Shown piece by piece: positions 1-6,891 of a stretch of DNA of 10,237 bases. Both the position numbers and the translations under genes were made by a program. This DNA comes from CAYZPB01 sp964480445 (GTDB lineage Bacteria > Bacillota > Bacilli > Tepidibacillales > Tepidibacillaceae), in assembly GCA_964480445.1 (NCBI GenBank), contig CAYZPB010000035.1, positions 1-10,237 of the forward strand, written 5' to 3'. How positions within the stretch are numbered: the stretch's first letter is position 1; each line of letters starts with the position of its first letter. The notes beneath the pieces were generated by a model. That model did no database searches. It was not told where the DNA came from and worked only from the letters and a program-made list of their open reading frames with translations.

Positions 1-512
1 TTAATGCCCAGCTCGCCTAAAAGCTTAAGTGATGGCTGATCACGTACTGTTATGTAGTCAACTTTATTAACTAACCAGCGAATTAAAAAGCGTGAGAACA
101 TGCGATTAATAGGTCCAACGCCCTGAGCATAGAAGTAGATAGGCGTGCGAGCGATGCGTGCCAGTAGCACACGGCTTAACCAATAAGGAACGACTCGCGC
201 TGTATGGTCGTGCAAAAGACCACCGCCACCTAAGATAAATAGGTCTGAATCGCGAATTGTCCGATAGACAGTCGCTAAACCCTCTGAGCGCCGACCAGTA
301 TAGACGGCTTTTACTTGGTGCTCTCTAATAGTTGCTTCTGGATTGCGACTTAAGACGGTTATATCGCTAATACCGATTGCTTGAAGTGACTTGATCATTC
401 CGGCAAGGATCGCCTCATCGCCAGTATTGCCAGCACCGTAGTAGCCGAGAATCGTAACACTTCTATTTGCTAGTCTACTCTCTATGCTATTCACTCTCTC
501 TAAGCTATTCAT
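1..512 (-). CDS. csaB: CsaB-like polysaccharide pyruvyl transferase family protein, 3' end outside window
   Basis: I translated this from the minus strand; 170 codons are visible and the frame stays open to the window edge. Family motifs are clear: a glycine-rich N-terminal motif GYYGAGNTGDEAIL (residues 23-36), GGGGLL (95-100), AQGVGPI (129-135) and VRD (156-158). These match the polysaccharide pyruvyl transferase family (PF04230), whose member CsaB transfers pyruvate from PEP to a cell wall polysaccharide, giving the ketal that SLH domains recognise. Full-length members have roughly 350-380 residues, so about half is present. The ATG at 510-512 overlaps the stop of the upstream glycosyltransferase gene as ATGA, suggesting translational coupling; an AAGGGAG lies 11 bases upstream. 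Residues 1-12 are an 18-base tandem duplication, so the true start could be the GTG at 492-494. The family call is firm. Specific CsaB function, as opposed to an exopolysaccharide pyruvyl transferase, is inferred. Confidence 0.88.
   Translation of the reverse strand, partial: MNSLERVNSIESRLANRSVTILGYYGAGNTGDEAILAGMIKSLQAIGISDITVLSRNPEATIREHQVKAVYTGRRSEGLATVYRTIRDSDLFILGGGGLLHDHTARVVPYWLSRVLLARIARTPIYFYAQGVGPINRMFSRFLIRWLVNKVDYITVRDQPSLKLLGELGI
477..512 (-). repeat. 18-bp tandem duplication at the csaB-like start
   Basis: On the minus strand ATGAATAGCTTAGAGAGA (495-512) is followed directly by GTGAATAGCATAGAGAGT (477-494), 15 of 18 identical. It encodes MNSLER-VNSIES and places a second potential start (GTG) at the same point of the repeat unit. 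Related pyruvyl transferases usually reach the GYYG motif within about ten residues, so the duplicated segment forms an unusual N-terminal extension. Confidence 0.8.
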
Positions 513-1657
513 TGACTAGGCGTCTCCCTTTGTCGTTTTTTGCGGGCAGTAGTAATTATCTCTTGATAGAGTTGATATGTATTATTTGCAAATATCTCCG
601 GTGTAAAGTATTTATTAAGCGCAGCAATACCATTAGCTGCTAGTCTAATGCGTAAATCAGGGCTAACTAGAATCTCCTCAATCCGCGCGACAAATTGCAC
701 ATTATCGTCAACAGGTACCACATAACCATTAGCAGCCAGCTGAACGACTTCATGCATACCGCCAACATCGGTAACGATTACCGGTGTTTCAGTTGCCATC
801 GCCTCCAGCAGCGTAATGCCAAAACCCTCCATGGTTGAGGTTAAGAGAAAGACATCTGATTCTTTAAGCAGATAATAGACATCATTACGAAAGCCGAGAA
901 AACTAACGCTATCTTCCAGACCAAGCTCTTTTGCCAGCTCTGCCAGCTCTGCTTCCAGCGAGCCACTACCGGCAATAATACCGTGAAACTCAATATTACC
1001 TTGTTTAAGTAGCGCAAAAATCTCAAGCAGCATGCGATGATTCTTCACGTCCTCCAAGCGACCAATAGTCGTCAAAAGCGGTATTGATGGCGCTAGCTTA
1101 AGTTCTTCGCGAATCGTCAAAGCTGGTTGCTCCGCACTTGGAAAATCATAGGCGAGACTATTGTAGATGCGCGTAATTTTGTTAGGATCAATGCCATCGT
1201 CAATTAGCTCCTGTGATATTGCATCAGAAACCGTAATATAGTGATTGGTCATATTACGCGTCAATCGATCAATCCAGCGGTAAATACGACCTTTGATTGA
1301 ATTAGCGTAATCATAGTGCATGGAGCTGTGAACTGTTGTAAGTAGGGGAATATTGGTACCCAGATTGGCCAAACGACCGATAAAGTTAGCACGAAAGCCA
1401 TGAGTATGAACAATATGTGGCTTACTGTTAGCAATATGTCGGCTAAGCTGTGAGATAACACGCAGGTCTAAAATGCTCCTCATTGGAAAAACTGTAAGCG
1501 GAATTTGATGTGCTCGCGCCTCTTCGGCAACGACATCATCAAGGAAACAGACAATTTCTACATCAACATCGCGGATCAGTAGCTCGCGGGCCAATGTAAT
1601 TAAATGTGTCCGTGAACCGCCCTTTTCGCCACCGCCAATTACATGTATTATCTTCAT
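509..1657 (-). CDS. GT4-family glycosyltransferase
   Basis: This 382-residue protein has the two-domain GT-B layout of retaining GT4 enzymes, which transfer a sugar from a nucleotide donor to a lipid-linked acceptor on the cytoplasmic face of the membrane. Visible motifs are the N-terminal glycine-rich loop GGGEKGGSRTHL (8-19), HTHG (84-87), the linker-like IYNS (164-167), the start of the C-terminal domain at GRLEDVKN (199-206), and the EX7E signature from E277 to E285 within EGFGITLLE. No signal peptide or membrane span is seen. An AAGGAG at 1670-1675 sits 12 bases before the ATG, inside the end of the polymerase gene, with a 6-base intergenic gap. The stop overlaps the csaB-like start by 4 bases. 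The family is certain. The sugar donor and linkage cannot be read from sequence; it probably adds a residue to the repeat unit of the cluster's polymer. Confidence 0.93.
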   Translation of the reverse strand: MKIIHVIGGGEKGGSRTHLITLARELLIRDVDVEIVCFLDDVVAEEARAHQIPLTVFPMRSILDLRVISQLSRHIANSKPHIVHTHGFRANFIGRLANLGTNIPLLTTVHSSMHYDYANSIKGRIYRWIDRLTRNMTNHYITVSDAISQELIDDGIDPNKITRIYNSLAYDFPSAEQPALTIREELKLAPSIPLLTTIGRLEDVKNHRMLLEIFALLKQGNIEFHGIIAGSGSLEAELAELAKELGLEDSVSFLGFRNDVYYLLKESDVFLLTSTMEGFGITLLEAMATETPVIVTDVGGMHEVVQLAANGYVVPVDDNVQFVARIEEILVSPDLRIRLAANGIAALNKYFTPEIFANNTYQLYQEIITTARKKRQRETPSQ

Positions 1658-1663
1658 TGGTTT

Positions 1664-2914
1664 TTAATTCTCCTTAGTTTGCTTGACTGCTAATCCACGT
1701 TCATACTGGTACCATCTAATGCCAAACAGCATCCCGATCAGTGCATAGAAGGTAATAGCATTAACGAGTACCTCCCAGATGCTCGCAGTACCATTCTGAA
1801 TAATCATGGTAATAATTGCTCCAGTAGCACCAAGTATATAAGCGCGGTATTTATCTGTATCAGCCGCAAGATAGAGACGGCGCGCAAAGACGAGCAGTAG
1901 CACAAGAATCGCAATCACTGCCGCAAGTCCAAAGATACCAATTTCTGCACCAAGTTTCAGATAATGATTATCGACCCAGGTAGAAAAGGGAATATTATGG
2001 CGCAGTGGTACTGAATCACCATACATACCCAGCCCCTGTCCAAAGATGGGCTTAGCAAGCGTTCGCTCAATCGCATCGCGCCAGAAAGCGATACGCCCAT
2101 ATTCGCTACTTAAGCGTATATATTCTGGATCGAATAGATACATAAAACGATTTATCACGCTATCTGGCATAGCAAAGGGCAACGCCACAAGAAAGAGTAA
2201 AACTGCCAATAACCATTTGCGGGCGTAAACGCCGATTGCGAAGATTAGCATTAATACAAATGCAATCCAAGCACCACGCGAAAAGGTTAGTAACAGCCCT
2301 ATTGCTACCGGAGCAATGAGCAATAGGTAAAATAACTTGTGGCGCCACCCTTTACTATGCAAGAATAGCGAAATCATAAAAGCAAGAACCATATTGAAAT
2401 ACGCGCCCAGGGCGTTTGGATTAGAAAAAATGGAAATAATCCGATATTCTGATCCGTCCTTCTGAATGAAGCGTGTTGTATCTACTTGCAGGAGATACTG
2501 CACAATTCCCAGTAGCGCAATAACAACTGTACTTCCTATTAAAACACGAATGAAGCTATCAAGCAAGTCCTCATTATCTAACATAAACATGGTTAGTAAA
2601 ATGAAGAACATTGGCTGAAACATAACTCGCACTGCATCAATGCTAACAGCAAGTGGTACTGCATTGACGACGATTGAGCCAACTGTAAAAAATATTAGTG
2701 CATAAAAGGCCCATTTTAAGGGATCCGTAATCACATCACGGCGCCTTTGCGGTTCTTCCCGCAGACATTGATAAATATAAAGCGAGATTAGAATAACAAT
2801 AATGAAAACTTCATCCCAGAGGCTCCCAAGCGCTCGAGGAAATACACCTCGGATAGCATAATCCATCCATGGCAAAAGTGCAACGATCCAGACTAAAATT
2901 GATATAAAAAACAT
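1664..2914 (-). CDS. O-antigen ligase/polymerase (Wzy-like) family membrane protein
   Basis: A 416-residue, strongly hydrophobic polytopic protein with many transmembrane segments. It carries the PF04932 (Wzy_C / O-antigen ligase family) landmarks in order: SIFSNPNALGAYFN (161-174), LTFSRGAWIAF (209-219), a hydrophilic extracytoplasmic loop of about 60 residues (roughly 250-312) with FGQGLGMYGD (291-300), and VDNHYLKLGAEIGIFGL (314-330). Family members join lipid-linked glycan units outside the membrane, either polymerising repeats (Wzy, TuaE) or ligating glycan to an acceptor (WaaL and related enzymes). In this operon, next to a flippase, polymerisation of repeat units or ligation of the finished chain are both possible. 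Its ATG directly abuts the TAA of the flippase gene (TAAATG), so translation is probably coupled; a weak GAGTGA lies just upstream. The family is secure; polymerase versus ligase is not resolved. Confidence 0.88.
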   Translation of the reverse strand: MFFISILVWIVALLPWMDYAIRGVFPRALGSLWDEVFIIVILISLYIYQCLREEPQRRRDVITDPLKWAFYALIFFTVGSIVVNAVPLAVSIDAVRVMFQPMFFILLTMFMLDNEDLLDSFIRVLIGSTVVIALLGIVQYLLQVDTTRFIQKDGSEYRIISIFSNPNALGAYFNMVLAFMISLFLHSKGWRHKLFYLLLIAPVAIGLLLTFSRGAWIAFVLMLIFAIGVYARKWLLAVLLFLVALPFAMPDSVINRFMYLFDPEYIRLSSEYGRIAFWRDAIERTLAKPIFGQGLGMYGDSVPLRHNIPFSTWVDNHYLKLGAEIGIFGLAAVIAILVLLLVFARRLYLAADTDKYRAYILGATGAIITMIIQNGTASIWEVLVNAITFYALIGMLFGIRWYQYERGLAVKQTKEN

Positions 2915-4462
2915 TTATTTCACTCGCTTTATTTTGGATTTAAGCCAATTAATCTCTTCTGTATCCAAGCGGAAAATTAAAAGAAGATATAAAATACCGG
3001 CTAAACCAATACTTATGATTGTGCGTAGCCACAGATCTGCACCCAGTGGATCTGGCCAGATTAAAAGCAGGCCCTGATAGAGCAACCAAGAACTTATAGT
3101 GAATATTATAGAGTAGATTATGATTCTTAGCCAGACTCTATTAATTGTAGTTCCTTCACTTAAGCGCCCAATTTTCTTAACTAGTTTATAACGAATCCGT
3201 ATATAACCAAAAATTGCGGCGATTGAGGTTGCGCCTGCTACAGCTATGATACCAAAAATCGGCACAAAGATAACCATCAATATTATATTTAGTGTAACAA
3301 TAAAGACACTATTTATAACGGGTGTCCAGGTATCCTGCAGCGAGTAAAGCACGCGTGTAATAATATCGCGCATGGCAAAAGGCAGAATCATAAAGGTATA
3401 GAAAATCAGCGACAGGCTGGTTAGCTTAAGTGAGTGCTCGTCAAAAGAACCACGCTGATAGATAATCGCGATAATCGGTTCTGCCAAGACAATAAAAACG
3501 CCGATAATAGGCAATAACAAAATCCCCAGCAAGCGATTACTGCGGCGGAGCAGCATTTTGGCATCTTTTGTATCTTTTCTGGCAATGCTTTCTGCCAGTA
3601 GCGGAAAGAGCGGTAAAACTAAGGTGCCGACGAATAAAGCGATTGGTAACTGCGTAACCCTATAAGCGTAGTTAAGTGCGGCTAGATTGCCCTCGGGCAG
3701 GGTTGAGGCCATCATTTTGTCAACTATTACATTAAGCTGAAAAACGCCAATGCTAATTAGAAAGGGAAAGAGCAGCTGACCGAACTTCTTTAAATCTTCA
3801 TTGCGTTCGATCCGAAAACGGAAGCTAAGCCCACGGCGAACAAAGGTGACTAAGAGAATAACTAGTTGAATAACAAGGGCGATAGCATAACCGATGATTA
3901 GACTTTTGATACCATAGGTGTCGGCAAAGAAAACGATACCAACAATGATACCCAAGCTATAGATTGCTGCACCAAGTGCTGGCACAACAAAAATCTGGTA
4001 AGCATTAAGGACTGAGCTAGTCAGACTGATTAGGCCAATTACAACAAAAGTGAGAATAACTATTTGGAATAGCTCAACAGTAGAGGCGCGTGCAGCCTCA
4101 TCAAAACCGAAAACATAGACGTCGACTATCGGCTCAACAAATATAAAGGCCAGAATGGAAATTACCAGCATTACCAGCGTGGTTAAGGAGAAAACATTAT
4201 TTAATAATGTTTTAAGCCGTACTTCCTCATTCTCGCTGCGTAATCTAATAATCATCGGCACCAGTACAGCTGCCAGGGCGCCACCTAAAATCGAAAGAAT
4301 TACTGTTGGGATCGTCTGAACCGCGACAAAAATATCGACTACTTCGGTGGTTCCGAATTTAGCAGCAATAATTATTTCACGAACAAAACCAATTAGCTTG
4401 ATCGAAATTGTCACTAACATTAAAAGGATAGTGGTGCCGATTAATTTATCCGTGCGCGACAT
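2915..4462 (-). CDS. murJ: MurJ/MviN-family lipid-linked precursor flippase
   Basis: A 515-residue polytopic membrane protein, the right length for MurJ, which has about 14 transmembrane segments and flips lipid II across the membrane. N-terminal IKLIGFVREIIIAAKFG (21-37), with R28 and the following D43, matches the conserved first-helix region. LNAYQIFVVPALG (152-164) and LNYAYRVTQLP (263-273), with R268 aligning to a charged residue lining the MurJ cavity, also fit, as does LFPLLAESIARKD (285-297). An AGGGAAG stands close before the ATG. It sits 67 bases downstream of the TuaH-like gene and abuts the Wzy-like gene, in the place where a Wzx flippase would be expected. No other flippase gene is visible, so it may serve the polymer made here instead of, or besides, peptidoglycan. 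Family assignment is strong; the physiological substrate is inferred. Confidence 0.88.
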   Translation of the reverse strand: MSRTDKLIGTTILLMLVTISIKLIGFVREIIIAAKFGTTEVVDIFVAVQTIPTVILSILGGALAAVLVPMIIRLRSENEEVRLKTLLNNVFSLTTLVMLVISILAFIFVEPIVDVYVFGFDEAARASTVELFQIVILTFVVIGLISLTSSVLNAYQIFVVPALGAAIYSLGIIVGIVFFADTYGIKSLIIGYAIALVIQLVILLVTFVRRGLSFRFRIERNEDLKKFGQLLFPFLISIGVFQLNVIVDKMMASTLPEGNLAALNYAYRVTQLPIALFVGTLVLPLFPLLAESIARKDTKDAKMLLRRSNRLLGILLLPIIGVFIVLAEPIIAIIYQRGSFDEHSLKLTSLSLIFYTFMILPFAMRDIITRVLYSLQDTWTPVINSVFIVTLNIILMVIFVPIFGIIAVAGATSIAAIFGYIRIRYKLVKKIGRLSEGTTINRVWLRIIIYSIIFTISSWLLYQGLLLIWPDPLGADLWLRTIISIGLAGILYLLLIFRLDTEEINWLKSKIKRVK

Positions 4463-4476
4463 TGCTTCCCTTCTCT

Positions 4477-4547
4477 CTTATGTATCTTCTGTTTATTATG
4501 CTCAGCTTAGTTCACCTATCTATCTTCTGTTACTTATCTATTTTCTG
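4477..4547 (-). repeat. Three degenerate copies of a 15-mer at the end of the TuaH-like gene
   Basis: On the minus strand CAGAAAATAGATAAG (4533-4547, the last codons of the gene), CAGAAGATAGATAGG (4515-4529) and CAGAAGATACATAAG (4477-4491) are near-copies. The first two are in frame with an 18-base period, and each ends in a stop codon, reading QKIDK-stop and QKIDR-stop. The third lies just before the ribosome binding site of the flippase gene. The gap between the two genes is thus made largely of this repeat. Confidence 0.7.
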
Positions 4548-5696
4548 GATTAGCGTTAAGGCTGTTAGCCAGCGACTGTCCCAAGAGTTATTATAAGCAA
4601 GTTCTTGCCGTTCTTTAATTGCAGCTTGGCTATTGGCCTCTGGCTTAAGTTGCTCGCGAATTGCTGCTGCTGTCTCCTCTGCAGTTGCTGCAATCTGAAT
4701 AATCGGCTCATACTGTGCAACCTCAGGCATTGGCGTTGCAACAATGGCGCGCCCAGCTGCTAGGTACTCATACATCTTAATCGGGTTAACGCTCTCTGTT
4801 AACTCATTAATTCTAAAAGGAATTAAGCAGACTGCAAAATGACTCAGATAATATGGCAAGTCATTATAATCGATTGGTCCTAACAGATTAATATTCGGCT
4901 GTTCCCTTAGTATTGTAACATTGGTATCGATTGGTCCAATCAGAACGAACTGATACTCAGCTAATCTTTCAGCAGTCTCTGCAATCAGCTCAATATTGAT
5001 CCAATCACTAATACCACCGACAAAGCCAATCAGTGGTTTTTCTAAGTTGATAAGCTCTGCCGGTTCTGGCTCCAGTGGCTTAACAGCCGGCGCAAAATGT
5101 TCATATTCTGCCCCATTAGGAATCAGGTGCAGATTATCGCTCCAGTGGGAGCGCGCGACCTGTAACTGTTTGGCTGTTGCAAAACTAACATCTGCCGCTG
5201 CCATAAGTTCTTCTTCCATGGCATCAAGTGTTTTCTTGCTATGGAGGCCGGTAAAGGCTGCATGTTCATCAACGCAATCGTAGATTATTTTCCTAAAGTC
5301 AAATAGCGGTAACAGATCTACCGCGCTTGGTAAGTATGTATAAAGGTCAAGTTGCTGGACTAGCTCACTATTACTTAATGTATTAAGAGCCGCTTTAATC
5401 GCACGCGCTAGCAAGCGCTGATTTAGTCGGTTAATTACTCGAAAGCGATTGCCAAATGGCAGAATTGGTGGCGGTGCCAATAGATTAATATTTCCCTCTA
5501 CTTGTCGCAGTCCCAGTCGCCAGTTGCGCCAACGTCTTAGCATTGCCTTATTTTTAAGCGGAGCAATTAGTGAAGCCGGCGGTTCCAGATAGAGAACTCG
5601 CCAACCACTGGTCGCTGTACGCCTTGCAAAATGGTGCGGACGATGCTTGATTCCATCCCATTCACCTGCGGAGATTATGAGCATTATTTTGTCCAT
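4530..5696 (-). CDS. TuaH-like GT4-type glycosyltransferase
   Basis: Cytoplasmic GT-B glycosyltransferase resembling the TuaH group of teichuronic acid biosynthesis. The tell-tale N-terminus has EWDGIKHRPHHFA (12-24) and LYLEPP (35-40), followed by IYDCVDEH (137-144), LIPNGAEYEHF (191-201), FVGGISDWIN (225-234) and the C-terminal donor-site region ESVNPIKMYEYLAAGRAIVAT (301-321) containing the GT4-type glutamates. I choose the ATG at 5694-5696 (388 residues) over the in-frame GTG at 5703-5705. The sequence AGGGGTG lies 8 bases before the ATG and makes a good ribosome binding site, whereas it overlaps the GTG and could not serve it. The gene follows the TagO-like gene by 11 bases. Its 3' end, encoding QKIDK-stop, is followed in frame by a degenerate copy (QKIDR-stop). 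The donor sugar is unknown. Confidence 0.9.
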   Translation of the reverse strand: MDKIMLIISAGEWDGIKHRPHHFARRTATSGWRVLYLEPPASLIAPLKNKAMLRRWRNWRLGLRQVEGNINLLAPPPILPFGNRFRVINRLNQRLLARAIKAALNTLSNSELVQQLDLYTYLPSAVDLLPLFDFRKIIYDCVDEHAAFTGLHSKKTLDAMEEELMAAADVSFATAKQLQVARSHWSDNLHLIPNGAEYEHFAPAVKPLEPEPAELINLEKPLIGFVGGISDWINIELIAETAERLAEYQFVLIGPIDTNVTILREQPNINLLGPIDYNDLPYYLSHFAVCLIPFRINELTESVNPIKMYEYLAAGRAIVATPMPEVAQYEPIIQIAATAEETAAAIREQLKPEANSQAAIKERQELAYNNSWDSRWLTALTLIQKIDK

Positions 5697-5707
5697 TAGA
5701 TTCACCC

Positions 5708-6775
5708 CTATTGCTTTTTATTAAAACTATCGAGAATATTGATTATAAAATTGGTAAGTGGTTTCTTGGTCTCGCCCATAATACCCGTCAATTCAATACC
5801 AATGATTGTAAGCAGCAGCAAGGCAATAATCAGGATTAACCCAATCCAAAAGCCGACCTGTGAAATCGTAATCGCCACAACTCCAAATAAAGCACTGATG
5901 CCGTACATGATTAGCACTGTTTTGCGATGGGAAAAACCCATTGCCAGTAAACAATGATGCATATGCCCACGATCGGCGCTGGTAATTCTTTTGCGCTTAC
6001 GAAAGCGGCGTACGATTGCAAAAAGCGTGTCGAAAATTGGCACAGCTAAGATTGCAATTGGAAAAATAAATGAAACAAAGGCAACATTCTTAAAGCCAAG
6101 GATCGAAATCGTGGCAAGAATGAAACCCAGATAAAGCGAGCCAGAGTCACCGAGAAAAATTTTGGCAGGATAGAAGTTATAAACAAGAAAGCCAAGTGAG
6201 GCAGCTAAAATTATTAATGTTATTGTCATAATCTCAGTATTGCCCATAATTAGGGCCATGACAAAAATCGACGCCAGTGAAATCGAAGCAACACCAGTCG
6301 CCAGTCCGTCTAGACCGTCGATTAAGTTTAGGGCATTAGTAATACCAACAATCCACAGGACGGTAATTATGTAGCTGAAATTACCGAACTCAATTATGTT
6401 ATCGGTAAGTGGAATATTTATAAAATCAATCGTTATACCACCTGCAACAACAATTATTGCAGCGATGGTCTGGAAGAGCAGCTTAACTTTAACGGAAAGC
6501 GGCTTGATATCATCAACAATGCCTAACAAGACAATCACGATACTGCCGAGGAAAATCCACAGTAGTGGTCCTTCTGTTAGATCGGTAAAAATTCGTAGGG
6601 CTACGATTACTGCAATAAAAATTGCTAAGCCGCCAAGCAGTGGCATTGGCTTGGTATGTACTTTGCGCTCGCCAGGTTGGTCAACTGCTTTAATTTTGAT
6701 GGCGAACAGCCTAACCAAAGGCGTTAGGACAAGTGCAATTATAAAAGGAATCGCAAAAATTAAAAACCAAGTCAT
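5708..6775 (-). CDS. tagO: TagO/WecA-type undecaprenyl-phosphate sugar-1-phosphate transferase
   Basis: A 355-residue integral membrane protein of the PNPT family (PF00953), which moves a HexNAc-1-phosphate, usually GlcNAc-1-P from UDP-GlcNAc, onto undecaprenyl phosphate and so commits the lipid carrier to a cell wall glycopolymer. Catalytic landmarks are in order: KVHTKPMPLLGG (38-49), the Asp pair D88-D89 in GIVDDIKPLS, NALNLIDGLDGLATG (147-161), FLGDSGSLYLG (207-217) and the cytoplasmic HMHH (271-274). The last is the HxHH form of WecA/TagO, not the HHHFE-type loop of MraY, which argues against MraY. About ten or eleven membrane segments alternate with these loops. It is the first gene of the minus-strand polysaccharide operon, preceded by a perfect TATAAT; only a weak GAGTGAG ribosome binding site is visible. 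The class is firm; the exact sugar is inferred. Confidence 0.93.
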   Translation of the reverse strand: MTWFLIFAIPFIIALVLTPLVRLFAIKIKAVDQPGERKVHTKPMPLLGGLAIFIAVIVALRIFTDLTEGPLLWIFLGSIVIVLLGIVDDIKPLSVKVKLLFQTIAAIIVVAGGITIDFINIPLTDNIIEFGNFSYIITVLWIVGITNALNLIDGLDGLATGVASISLASIFVMALIMGNTEIMTITLIILAASLGFLVYNFYPAKIFLGDSGSLYLGFILATISILGFKNVAFVSFIFPIAILAVPIFDTLFAIVRRFRKRKRITSADRGHMHHCLLAMGFSHRKTVLIMYGISALFGVVAITISQVGFWIGLILIIALLLLTIIGIELTGIMGETKKPLTNFIINILDSFNKKQ

Positions 6776-6820
6776 TCTGTCTCACTCTTTTTCTCTGTAT
6801 TTACTAGCATATTTCCCTAA

Positions 6821-6851
6821 TTGATTGTATTATAAAAAACATAGGAATAAT
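6821..6851 (+). promoter_or_regulatory. Weak candidate promoter for the plus-strand gene
   Basis: TTGATT at 6821-6826 and AATAAT at 6846-6851 resemble -35 and -10 boxes, but the spacer is 19 bases and both boxes are imperfect. It is placed here because the plus-strand gene at 6892 needs a start site in this divergent gap. It overlaps the TATAAT of the opposite strand, so the two could interfere with each other. Confidence 0.25.
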
Positions 6852-6860
6852 AGCTGTTAA
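6829..6860 (-). promoter_or_regulatory. Candidate promoter of the polysaccharide operon
   Basis: Read on the minus strand, a perfect TATAAT -10 lies at 6829-6834, about 54 bases before the TagO-like start codon. The best -35 match, TTAACA at 6855-6860 (one mismatch to TTGACA), is 20 bases away, longer than the usual 17, so the -35 assignment is weak. It lies in the only sizeable gap upstream of the six-gene minus-strand run and overlaps the plus-strand promoter candidate. Confidence 0.45.
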
Positions 6861-6876
6861 TAATTTTTGTTACAAG

Positions 6877-6882
6877 AAAGGA
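6877..6882 (+). promoter_or_regulatory. Ribosome binding site of the plus-strand gene
   Basis: AAAGGA ends 9 bases before the ATG at 6892, a good Shine-Dalgarno match and spacing. It supports this start and shows that the plus-strand reading frame is a real gene and not a shadow. Confidence 0.7.
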
Positions 6883-6891
6883 CTACCTTAG

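Noticed and set aside
4463..4529. Internal promoter before the flippase gene (CATAAT read on the minus strand)
   Set aside because: No acceptable -35 box lies at a workable distance, and the gap is largely accounted for by repeat copies.
4347..4553. Plus-strand open frame spanning the flippase start and the repeat-bearing gap
   Set aside because: It mostly overlaps the N-terminal MurJ coding sequence on the other strand, and the rest is repeat sequence; no ribosome binding site was seen.
5708..6775. MraY (lipid I synthase)
   Set aside because: The cytoplasmic histidine motif is HMHH as in WecA/TagO, and the neighbours are polymer genes and not mur genes.
6396..6824. Plus-strand open frame of 142 codons antisense to the TagO-like gene
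   Set aside because: It overlaps the conserved catalytic coding region and has no recognisable domain; the composition looks like a reverse-frame shadow.
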